A DNA stretch of 64,000 nucleotides from Undibacterium paludis (GTDB lineage Bacteria > Pseudomonadota > Gammaproteobacteria > Burkholderiales > Burkholderiaceae_D). The stretch's first letter is position 1, and each line of letters opens with the position of its first letter. The DNA lies in NCBI RefSeq assembly GCF_022568815.1, contig NZ_JAKZHX010000019.1, positions 1 through 64,000 on the forward strand. The letters are read 5' to 3'. This document shows positions 1-7,032 of the stretch, piece by piece. Position numbers and translations under genes: made by a program. The notes beneath the pieces are model-generated. The model made no database searches. It had not been told where the DNA came from and worked only from the letters and a program-made list of their open reading frames with translations.

Positions 1-82
1 GACTTTGGGGATGACGTTCAACAAGATGAAACAACAACTATGAGCGGAACCGAAATACAGCCCGGAAACCTGACTTGCGGAT

Positions 83-496
83 TCATCGCTGTTCTGCCAC
101 GCTTGCAAATTTACGTATTGCCAGCACATGCACAATATGGTCCTTTGTATTACTCAGCAAAATAGACCAGATAAATGCATCCGAAAAATCCAGTGCAGAT
201 GTCTTCCAGTTTTTGGTCGCCAGTATGCCTGTCACGAGCACGAGAAAAAATATGCCCGACTTCAAAGAGTTCTGCCCAGTAGTCAAGGCATGTGCATCCA
301 TTTTTTTATACTCATCAGCACTGATATAGCCGTACAAGGCGGAAAACGCGAGCGCCGGTAGCCAGAAACCCCAAAGTGGCGCCTCATAACGAATGCCGTT
401 TACAACGTAAATGCAAAGACCCACCATATTACAAATGATGAGTGCATAAAGCGCCATGCTTTTACTGTCCAGATTGCTTTTGTTTGTTGTGTTCAT
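83..496 (-). CDS. small multi-pass membrane protein, paralogue A
   Basis: A 137-residue protein of unknown function with about four hydrophobic stretches (near residues 15-33, 42-58, 80-95 and 105-120). It is clearly related to the protein at 1561-1974: both begin MN(T/S)T, share FWLPA(L/F)A in the second segment, a DEYKK motif after it and KNWK in the third. It is the last gene seen of the minus-strand double-glycine peptide cluster. No strong ribosome site precedes the ATG. An immunity or accessory role beside secreted peptides is possible from position only; I do not recognise the family. Confidence 0.6.
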   Translation of the reverse strand: MNTTNKSNLDSKSMALYALIICNMVGLCIYVVNGIRYEAPLWGFWLPALAFSALYGYISADEYKKMDAHALTTGQNSLKSGIFFLVLVTGILATKNWKTSALDFSDAFIWSILLSNTKDHIVHVLAIRKFASVAEQR

Positions 497-669
497 TTGA
501 ATATTTCTATATGTGGTTACAAGAACTTAGGTAGTGCGATAGCCCTATGTTTGTGAGATTCGGTTTGCAGACCGGGCTTCATATTCTGCGCAAGTGGCTA
601 TATTTATCTGGGTTTCCAAATGGGTTGCTATCAGAATTTTTTTGTACATTCAATCCCGTGCTCCTGACA

Positions 670-696
670 AGCTTTTAAATTGGCTATTTAAAAGCT
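670..696 (-). terminator. AT-rich inverted repeat after ClpP-like gene
   Basis: A perfect 11-bp inverted repeat (AGCTTTTAAAT, 5-nt spacer) lies just past the stop codon of the ClpP-like gene at 705. It could end or attenuate transcription before the last small membrane gene. There is no clear T-run, so a true intrinsic terminator is uncertain. Confidence 0.4.
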
Positions 697-704
697 GATA
701 TTGA

Positions 705-1454
705 TTACTTTGATTTTTCGACAATCACACAATGATCTAGCGGATTTTCTAACGATGAAGTCACATCGGTGCCAAAATTCATTACGCGAAATGGTACTTC
801 CTTTGAAAATTCTGAATATTTTTTTGTATTGCTTTCTACAATTTTCAACGCGATCAGCACTGATGTTGCGGGCACCCAAAAGGGTAACCCAATGCCATGG
901 CATTCGTACTTTGCGGTTTGAATCCGACCAGCAACCAATGTGCCTTTTTCTGCCAATGCAACTCTTTGCGCTAATTGAACCCTCTCAGCTTTTGGGATAA
1001 GAACATTCAATTCATCCTCGGTTTCTGAAAGGCTAGCGAGTTTGAGCAATAACATCGGGTCTACCCAGTCCAGCTTTGCCAGTCTGTTCAGCGTAATTTT
1101 TGCATCGCCATGGAACAGAGTGACTGAATCAGGTTCGACAAACACGGTCTTCGCGGCTGGCAAAACATAATTCGCGCACGAGGAATTGCAATACCCGCGT
1201 ACGATAACAGTCAGATTTCTGGAGTGGACTTCTTTGGCAAGAGCAATGCCCGCACTGACATCCCCACCTTCTGATTGAATGATGAGCGTGTCAACGGAAG
1301 GACTCATTTTCTCTTTGAAATTTTTGACTGCTTCCTGAGAAATGCAACCAAGCCATGCAGATGTACGGGCAGATATGAACAGTTTTGATTCACAAGTTTG
1401 TCCATAAGAAGCAGAGGTAAAGAACGCTAAAATGACGGCAAGTATGATGTACAT
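705..1454 (-). CDS. secreted ClpP-like (COG3904-type) protein
   Basis: 249 residues with an N-terminal signal peptide (cleavage likely after SASYG, about residue 19). The middle has a ClpP/crotonase-like pattern: a beta-strand with SEGGDVSAG (oxyanion-hole-like GG), then GYCNSSCANY, where a serine sits between two cysteines, then LFHGDAK. This matches predicted periplasmic ClpP-like proteins of the COG3904 kind, which carry a C-x-S-x-C-A motif. It lies in the double-glycine peptide cluster and is distantly related to the protein at 3665-4336. A serine peptidase role is inferred; the substrate is unknown. Confidence 0.65.
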   Translation of the reverse strand: MYIILAVILAFFTSASYGQTCESKLFISARTSAWLGCISQEAVKNFKEKMSPSVDTLIIQSEGGDVSAGIALAKEVHSRNLTVIVRGYCNSSCANYVLPAAKTVFVEPDSVTLFHGDAKITLNRLAKLDWVDPMLLLKLASLSETEDELNVLIPKAERVQLAQRVALAEKGTLVAGRIQTAKYECHGIGLPFWVPATSVLIALKIVESNTKKYSEFSKEVPFRVMNFGTDVTSSLENPLDHCVIVEKSK

Positions 1455-1560
1455 TCAGTTTTTTCAGTTTGATAAAAAGGGCGATTTTTGCTTCACCCTT
1501 ACTCTGCTCTTCCAAACGGAAGTTTATGGTACCGTAAAGCAGGAGGTGACGACTGTATCT

Positions 1561-1974
1561 TCACTGCTGGCCACGTGCACTGAAAAATTGACGCATTGAC
1601 GTTATATCGATGATGCAGTCTTTGATGCAGCTACCTATCAGACCAAGCGTACATGCATCTACCATATCCACCCAAGCCCATTTCCAGTTTTTCATCGCCA
1701 GTACAATGATGAACATCACAAGACAAAACAGACCTCTGGTTAGCGATGTTCGTTTTCTCACAATTGCCCTGTCATTCAGTTTTTTGTATTCATCAACACC
1801 TGTAAAACTGAGAAAGACGAAGAGCGCGAAGGCCGGTAGCCAAAAATAAATAAGCGATGCCTTTGCGTGAAAGGCATAAGTAACATAGCAGAACAAAACT
1901 GAGATGTAGGAGATAAGGAGTGCAAAGAGCGCCCATGTTTCACCACTGAGATTATTTACTTTTGTTGAGTTCAT
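1561..1974 (-). CDS. small multi-pass membrane protein, paralogue B
   Basis: 137 residues, the same length as its paralogue at 83-496, with the same order of hydrophobic segments and the shared FWLPAFA, DEYKK and KNWK motifs. It starts 17 nt after the stop of the TraB/GumN-like gene, so the two are very likely co-transcribed. Function is unknown. The duplication of both this protein and the ClpP-like protein within one cluster suggests that a gene pair was copied and then diverged. Confidence 0.6.
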   Translation of the reverse strand: MNSTKVNNLSGETWALFALLISYISVLFCYVTYAFHAKASLIYFWLPAFALFVFLSFTGVDEYKKLNDRAIVRKRTSLTRGLFCLVMFIIVLAMKNWKWAWVDMVDACTLGLIGSCIKDCIIDITSMRQFFSARGQQ

Positions 1975-1991
1975 TAGATTTATATATGATT

Positions 1992-2969
1992 TTATTCACG
2001 CACAACACTAATAATTTCAACAGCGTAGCCGCGCTTTTTAAATTCTTCCTGCAAAGAATGCTCACCCCAAAAATGGGCTGCACCTATCGCAAAAACATTA
2101 CACTCATTTGAATTTGCGCGAGCCAGGATTTTTTCTAATAAATAGACAGTTCTTTTATCTCCAATCGCCACGCCCGCAGGCTTATCAGCTCCGGTAAGTT
2201 TTTCGAGTTCGTCATAGTCAATTTTCGCCTGCTTGAAGTCTCCATGAAGAAAAATTGCTTCCTCCATATCCAAGCCACGTTGAATGTGTTTCTTCTTGCA
2301 CTCTTCACATTCAAGAAAATCTGCCAGCGTTAGCAATGAAGTTTGCCATCCTTTTATGTCAGAGAATGTACTGATAATTTGTTCTGCCCCCTCGCTTGAG
2401 CTTTCCAAGTAATGAATTGGAACTTTGACTATTTTTGCAAATTCTTCAAATTGAATATCCAATGAGGGAAATTTATTATTTTTGTTACTCGAATCCGTTA
2501 AGGCACCTATCAATGCTGCTTGTTGCAAATTAAATGGGGTCGCATGTGCAATATATTGAGGGAGTAATTGCGATGGAATCTTTGCGTTACTGGCTAATAT
2601 TTGCAACTTTTCCCCATTATCTAGATAACGTTGGATGTTATAGTCATCATTAACAAGCATTTTCTGTGCATATTTGCCAGATAACATATCTTCTTTTCCA
2701 GCAACAGCATCAACTTCAAGGCACAAACCTTTTGCCTTGCTTATCTGCTCCTTGATCGCGAACGCATAATAGTGCGGAAAAAGAATGTGTAATGAACTGT
2801 GCATTGACGGCGCGACGCTAAAATTGCTGCCGTGACCCGAGACCTTGATATAAGACGTTTGTACTTGAGTAGGTTTTCTCTCTTCTGAAGCATACGACGG
2901 CAACGTTACGGAAAACAGTTGAAGAAAAAAGAAAAAAAGTAACTTCATATCAAAATTCATACGTTTCAT
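1992..2969 (-). CDS. secreted TraB/GumN-family protein
   Basis: 325 residues with a signal peptide (hydrophobic FFFFLQLFSVTLPSYA after a basic start; other in-frame ATGs at 2960 and 2945). The TraB/PrgY/GumN pattern is visible: an early SMHSSLHI, the strand GLCLEVDA, and near the C-terminus FAIGAAHFWGEHSL, the family's G-x-x-H motif. Members are thought to be metal-dependent peptidase-like proteins that dampen or process peptide signals; PrgY acts on a peptide pheromone. Here it sits directly after a double-glycine peptide gene, so a role in peptide processing or self-protection is a reasonable inference, not shown. Confidence 0.7.
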   Translation of the reverse strand: MKRMNFDMKLLFFFFLQLFSVTLPSYASEERKPTQVQTSYIKVSGHGSNFSVAPSMHSSLHILFPHYYAFAIKEQISKAKGLCLEVDAVAGKEDMLSGKYAQKMLVNDDYNIQRYLDNGEKLQILASNAKIPSQLLPQYIAHATPFNLQQAALIGALTDSSNKNNKFPSLDIQFEEFAKIVKVPIHYLESSSEGAEQIISTFSDIKGWQTSLLTLADFLECEECKKKHIQRGLDMEEAIFLHGDFKQAKIDYDELEKLTGADKPAGVAIGDKRTVYLLEKILARANSNECNVFAIGAAHFWGEHSLQEEFKKRGYAVEIISVVRE

Positions 2970-3001
2970 TCCAGGCTCATTGAGTGGTTAATGATGTTTC
3001 T

Positions 3002-3026
3002 TGGACGTGATTTTAAGTCACGTCCA
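3002..3026 (-). promoter_or_regulatory. hairpin between peptide gene and TraB-like gene
   Basis: A perfect 9-bp stem (TGGACGTGA / TCACGTCCA, 7-nt loop) lies between the 136-residue peptide gene and the TraB-like gene. On the minus strand no T-run follows, so it may cap or attenuate the peptide transcript rather than fully terminate it. Confidence 0.4.
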
Positions 3027-3045
3027 GTTTCTTTATTTCAATAAA

Positions 3046-3456
3046 TCAAGGGCGAAAGTCGGTACTATCGCAACCTGCTTGGTTACTTTGTACAGATGCA
3101 ATATTCATTCCGTTGTATACGGCTGTTATTACCACACCCGCAGCAACTGGTCCACCAAACGGAAGAGCCGCTAATCCGGCGCCAGTCGCTGTAATACCAG
3201 ATGCTACTTGGTTACTCGTCGTTGGTTTTGAATTTTCTGCCATGCACCTGTTGTATGCTGCAGCATCTGAGGCGGCACTTGCCAAAGCAATCGCATAAAA
3301 TGTGGCTCCCCCTGATGTAGATTCGCCCCAAGAATTTTGACCAGCTTCACGGGTTGCACTTGCATCAAATTGTATTGCCCCCACTCCTGTGACTGGGTCT
3401 GAATTGGATTCGCCACCAGCTACCGCCATCAATTCTTCATTTGTCATCAAACGCAT
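3046..3456 (-). CDS. double-glycine leader peptide precursor (136 aa)
   Basis: The first 15 residues are MRLMTNEELMAVAGG, a textbook double-glycine leader of class II bacteriocin/microcin type, cut after GG by a C39 peptidase of the export ABC transporter. The predicted mature part is about 121 residues, rich in Ala, Gly, Ser and Thr. It has two cysteines and a hydrophobic Gly/Ala segment (around residues 88-115), as in membrane-active microcins. The start is supported by an AGGAG site 10 nt upstream. The leader is identical in DNA and protein to that of the 61-residue precursor at 4428-4613, and both mature parts contain NSWGE. Activity (toxin or signal) is inferred from class only. Confidence 0.8.
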   Translation of the reverse strand: MRLMTNEELMAVAGGESNSDPVTGVGAIQFDASATREAGQNSWGESTSGGATFYAIALASAASDAAAYNRCMAENSKPTTSNQVASGITATGAGLAALPFGGPVAAGVVITAVYNGMNIASVQSNQAGCDSTDFRP

Positions 3457-3600
3457 TTTGTGTTACTCCTATATTTGGTTGGGTTGAACCATACTCCATG
3501 GTATGGTTTTACTGCTACCGTTCTAGGTCTAGTCCACCTTGAACGGTTTTTCGGGCTGAGCTGTTGGATTTTCCCGACAGCTCAGCATCGAATCTTGAAA
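3410..3600 (-). repeat. duplicated leader/promoter cassette, copy 1
   Basis: This stretch holds the leader codons of the 136-residue peptide and about 140 bp upstream. It is repeated at 4567-4757 in front of the 61-residue peptide; 53 nt around the leader (3410-3462) are identical. It contains a palindrome at 3487-3508 (AACCATAC arms) and a hairpin at 3555-3586 (10-bp arms GCTGAGCTGT / ACAGCTCAGC). These likely carry the shared promoter/operator or untranslated leader. Confidence 0.7.
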
Positions 3601-3664
3601 TTTTATGCTTTTGTTGTCGCGCCACGCATGTTTGCTGTTGACCTCAGCTCAGTCAAACTTATTC

Positions 3665-4336
3665 CTATTCGTCAATACGGATACCTAAATCTGGAGGTGT
3701 GAGATCACTAATAGGTACAGCCCTCATTCTCTTTTTTATACTGGAAGAGAAAAGAATATGTTTGTTCTCAGAATTTGCTTCTCTTAAAATAAAAATCCCA
3801 CCACTGGCATCATCTGTCGAATACATTTTGTCGAGCAATTCAGTAGTGATTTTTCCGTTGCTACGCTCAGAGACTGCTTTGTTTAGTTTGTCTGTATATT
3901 GAACCTGGATTTGACCTGTACCCTCTTTATCGTCTTTGCCAATCCAGCGCACAGGGTGTAATAGCAGCATGGTCTTTTTTCCAGCCGGATTCGCCAGTAG
4001 CGTGCGTTCATACCCCAATAAAAAAATATACGCACATGTGGAAGCGCATAGTCCGCGTGCAAAAGTTTTCAGCTTCAAATCATCAATGCGTTTTTTGAAT
4101 TCGAAGACGGTACTTGATCTGTCATCGTATCCACCAGGCGAGTCTGAAAGTAAGATTTCGCGGATATCTGGATTTTCTTTGATAAATTTATCGAAGCGTT
4201 CAACATCCATGTTTGAAATGACGCCGCTTATTTCAAATCTTTTGACAGGTGCAAATTCTGCTCCTGAAGCTGAGCTTGAAAGAAAAAGCATCATCAAAAA
4301 AATACTATGGCGAGCTATTTGTGTGACTACGTTCAT
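3665..4336 (-). CDS. secreted ClpP-like (COG3904-type) protein
   Basis: 223 residues with a signal peptide (hydrophobic core IFLMMLFLSSSASG). The ClpP-like core shows LSDSPGGYDD, then RGLCASTCAYIFLLG with a serine between two cysteines, then LLLHPVRW, which may hold the histidine. The same pattern occurs in the protein at 705-1454. The gene lies between the two double-glycine peptide genes. The upstream sequence reads GACCTCC, the opposite of a Shine-Dalgarno site, so translation may be weak or coupled. A protease role on the exported peptides is possible but unproven. Confidence 0.65.
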   Translation of the reverse strand: MNVVTQIARHSIFLMMLFLSSSASGAEFAPVKRFEISGVISNMDVERFDKFIKENPDIREILLSDSPGGYDDRSSTVFEFKKRIDDLKLKTFARGLCASTCAYIFLLGYERTLLANPAGKKTMLLLHPVRWIGKDDKEGTGQIQVQYTDKLNKAVSERSNGKITTELLDKMYSTDDASGGIFILREANSENKHILFSSSIKKRMRAVPISDLTPPDLGIRIDE

Positions 4337-4383
4337 CGGAGGTCTACATCAAAGAAAGAAAAACACTCAGTTTGTCGAAAATA

Positions 4384-4415
4384 CCTACAGGCCTGTCAAT
4401 CGAACGGCCCGTAGG
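4384..4415 (-). terminator. terminator after 61-aa peptide gene
   Basis: On the minus strand CCTACGGGCC pairs with GGCCTGTAGG (one G-U pair) and is followed by TATTTTC. It starts 13 nt past the stop of the 61-residue peptide, so the peptide may be made from a short separate transcript. Confidence 0.6.
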
Positions 4416-4427
4416 TTGAAGTTTTGA

Positions 4428-4613
4428 TTAATGCGTCAGATCGTACATTGCTTCCATGCAATCAGTTGATCCGCCACAACCACCAATCAAAATTTCAAAA
4501 CGACCTTCTTGGCTTGGATATTCTTCACCCCAGCTATTCACGTTTCCAGAACGAGTTTCAGCCGCGTCGCCACCAGCTACCGCCATCAATTCTTCATTTG
4601 TCATCAAACGCAT
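4428..4613 (-). CDS. double-glycine leader peptide precursor (61 aa)
   Basis: The first 15 residues are identical to those of the 136-residue precursor (MRLMTNEELMAVAGG). The mature part is about 46 residues, acidic, with NSWGEEYP near its start and CGG...DC (two cysteines, a possible disulfide). It is preceded by an AGGAA ribosome site and by the same duplicated upstream block. The HlyD gene ends about 180 nt upstream. It may be a microcin, a signal peptide for quorum sensing, or a partner of the longer peptide. Confidence 0.75.
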   Translation of the reverse strand: MRLMTNEELMAVAGGDAAETRSGNVNSWGEEYPSQEGRFEILIGGCGGSTDCMEAMYDLTH

Positions 4614-4757
4614 TTTGTGATATTCCTAAACATGGTTAAGTTGAACCATACCTCATGGCATGGTTTTACTGCTCCGCCCCAGGTCTCGAACACCTTGAGC
4701 GGTTTTTCGGGCTGAGTCTGTCGGGTTTTCCCAACGGCTCAGCATCGAATCCTGAAA
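4567..4757 (-). repeat. duplicated leader/promoter cassette, copy 2
   Basis: Second copy of the block at 3410-3600. It has the related palindrome at 4644-4665 (AACCAT / ATGGTT arms) and the related hairpin at 4711-4743 (GCTGAG / CTCAGC ends). Bases inside the elements have changed while the outer pairing is kept, which suggests the structures matter. Confidence 0.7.
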
Positions 4758-4789
4758 TTCTTTTCCCACACTTTTTTCTTGCTGCCAGT

Positions 4790-6109
4790 CTACGCACGTT
4801 GGGCCATCGCCAGCACCGGTTCCAGCACCCATTCCCAAATCCTGCGCCTGTCTTGCATCACATCGGCTTCCAGCGTCATGCCTGGCTTGAGTGCTTGTGC
4901 CTGTCCATAGGCATTGATGCTTTGTGAATTCAGCCGGACCTTGATGCGGTACAGCGCTTCATTGCTGTTGAAACCGTTAATGGCTTGCTGGGCATTGCTC
5001 AGGATTGTAGTTGCCAGGTTCTGTGGCAATTCTGTCGGGGCAAACGGGGTGCGGCTGACATCTATCACTGTTGCCTTGTGCAGACCGAACTTCTGGTAAG
5101 GGAAGGCAGCATAACGGATCAATACTTCCTGCCCTGGTGTAATGAAGCCTGCCGTGCGGCTGGGGGCGTATAGATGCGCCTCCAGCGCACCTGACTCTGC
5201 ATTGCCTGCTTCTGTACCCGCAGGTAGCAGGCTGGCAAGTACTTGTCCTGCATTAACGGCTTGCCCTGGCTGGTTGGTCAGGGCGGCGACCGTACCGGCC
5301 TGGGCGGCGGTGATTTGTACTGCCTGGCGGTTGGCGTTTTCTGCTGCTTCCTGCTTGAGGCTGGCTTTGGCTCGTTCTATCTGGGTAAGGTCTGTCGCCA
5401 AACTGTTGGACAAGGTATCAAGTTCTGATTGCAGGGCGATCTGGCTGGCCTGCAACTGGGTTTTGCTACGCTGCAAAGTGCTCAGGCGGGTGCTGATGTC
5501 GAGCAGGTCTTCCTGCTTTTGCTGGGTCTGGGCGGCAGAAACATAGCCATTGGTTTGCAGGGTTTCGTACTTGCTGAGGCTTTGCTGGGCCAGTTGCTGG
5601 CGGCGCTGGGCCAGCAGCAGTTCCTGTTCTAGCTGGGTCTGCTCTTGTGTCAGGTTAGCCAGCCTTTGCTGCAATGCCTGCTTTTTCTCTTGATACTGAT
5701 TCTGCCGCAATCGTTGTTCTGCGGCCATGCTGTCGGCGCGGGTGGCGAGTTGCTGGGCGACCAGGGCGGTGATTTCACCCTGGCTGTTCTGACGTTCTGT
5801 GCTGATGGTAAACAGGACTTGCCCGGCTTTGACCTGTTCGCCTTCTTTGATGTGGGTTGTCAGCAAGATACCAGCATTCGGTGCCGCCACGCTCAGTTGG
5901 CCGCCTGCAGGAACGGTGATGCCGGTGACGCGGGCTTTTTTGGTGATGCTGCCGAATGTGATGTACACAACCAGCGCTACGGCAATCAATACTGCAATGA
6001 TCGCGATCAAGCTTGCGGATATTGGTTGGGCCAGACGTATTGCTCCCATCCACTGACTGCTTAAAGCTGAGGTGACTTCGGGGCGGAATAAGGGATTGGA
6101 CACGCTCAT
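4790..6109 (-). CDS. HlyD-family secretion periplasmic adaptor
   Basis: 439 residues. One membrane helix lies near residues 32-53, followed by a lipoyl/barrel-sandwich half (GITVPAGGQLSVAAPNAGIL...EGEQVKAGQVLFTI), a long Gln-rich coiled coil (about residues 115-260), the second half (TAAQAGTVAALTNQPGQAVNAGQVLASLLP) and a C-terminal beta-barrel. This is the type I secretion adaptor of the CvaA/RaxA kind that works with a C39-peptidase ABC exporter and a TolC-like channel to cleave and export double-glycine peptides. It is first in the minus-strand order, upstream of both peptide genes. The ABC partner is not in the window. Confidence 0.9.
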   Translation of the reverse strand: MSVSNPLFRPEVTSALSSQWMGAIRLAQPISASLIAIIAVLIAVALVVYITFGSITKKARVTGITVPAGGQLSVAAPNAGILLTTHIKEGEQVKAGQVLFTISTERQNSQGEITALVAQQLATRADSMAAEQRLRQNQYQEKKQALQQRLANLTQEQTQLEQELLLAQRRQQLAQQSLSKYETLQTNGYVSAAQTQQKQEDLLDISTRLSTLQRSKTQLQASQIALQSELDTLSNSLATDLTQIERAKASLKQEAAENANRQAVQITAAQAGTVAALTNQPGQAVNAGQVLASLLPAGTEAGNAESGALEAHLYAPSRTAGFITPGQEVLIRYAAFPYQKFGLHKATVIDVSRTPFAPTELPQNLATTILSNAQQAINGFNSNEALYRIKVRLNSQSINAYGQAQALKPGMTLEADVMQDRRRIWEWVLEPVLAMAQRA

Positions 6110-7032
6110 CGAAAACCTTTAACTGCAAGCAACTTTACTTCTTTACCTGGCATCTTCATTTATTTACAGCAATATTTTTAAAAAAATGATTCTCTTTATT
6201 TGAAAAATCATAACCGAAAGATACATTGAATTGCAAAATAGAGTTAAATATATATATATTTTGCAACCAATAACATTCCTCAATAATTCATTGATACAAT
6301 CGCGTGCAAATAAATGTTTTCTTATGGCAATTCTTTTTTCTACAATAGGACTTACGCAAAATTGCCCCAAGCTTTTTTGCGTCGGCCAAACCTGCACCTC
6401 AATAAGCACGATCATCCCAACGCTGTCATTCCCGCGTGCTTTTAGCTGGAATCCTGTGTTGATCGACCGCGCAGACTGTAAAACTGGTGCGGCTGATCAG
6501 GCATGGATACCCGCCTGCGCGGGTATGACAAGTCGGAATTACGGCAAGCTGCAAGCTTTTAGGCGATTTTGCGTAAGCCCTATCAACTTGCGGGCAATCG
6601 ATTTGCCAGTAAATGCTTGCGCGGGCATTTCCAATGAGCGCCCGATCAGCCGGAATACCCCCTAACAATTATCATTCAGAATAATTGATCTCTGCCCCAT
6701 CCCTGGCGAAACAATCAGTCAAACCTAACTGATGTGCTCGTGCAATGCATGCCACGCGGCCCCAAAAAAAGACTCACCGCAATCTTATTGTCGTCTGTCT
6801 CTGCTTGCAAATTTTTATTGGCGTGCGGCCCAATGAGGTAAAGACGTTGATATTCGCTCAGCCTGCCGTCCAGGTGACATCTGCTCTGTTGAGTGAGTTT
6901 CGTTCAATCGTACAACGAACGCCTTACCTTCTTGATCATCGTGGGAATTTCCCATAGACGCGCATGTCGAGATTATCTCTGCATGACGGATGCTCATCCA
7001 GAAATTCAATCATCAGATATGGGTCAAAGTGG
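6110..7032. other. intergenic region with a MITE-like insert
   Basis: Apart from the inserted element at 6346-6582, no convincing gene is seen. Short open frames at 6745-6957 and 6815-7009 lack start signals and familiar features. The 6110-6345 part is very AT-rich and probably holds the promoter of the HlyD gene. Confidence 0.5.
6346..6582. mobile_element. MITE-like element, 237 bp
   Basis: Terminal inverted repeats of about 20 bp or more: the left end reads TAGGACTTACGCAAAATTGC and the right end, reversed, TAGGGCTTACGCAAAATCGC, both continuing into AAGCTT. A nested inverted repeat (TGTCATTCCCGCG / CGCGGGTATGACA) lies inside. No transposase is encoded, so it would be moved in trans. Confidence 0.7.

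Noticed and set aside
4700..4745. Intrinsic terminator after the HlyD gene
   Set aside because: The hairpin at 4711-4743 has no T-run in the right direction and is part of the duplicated leader block.
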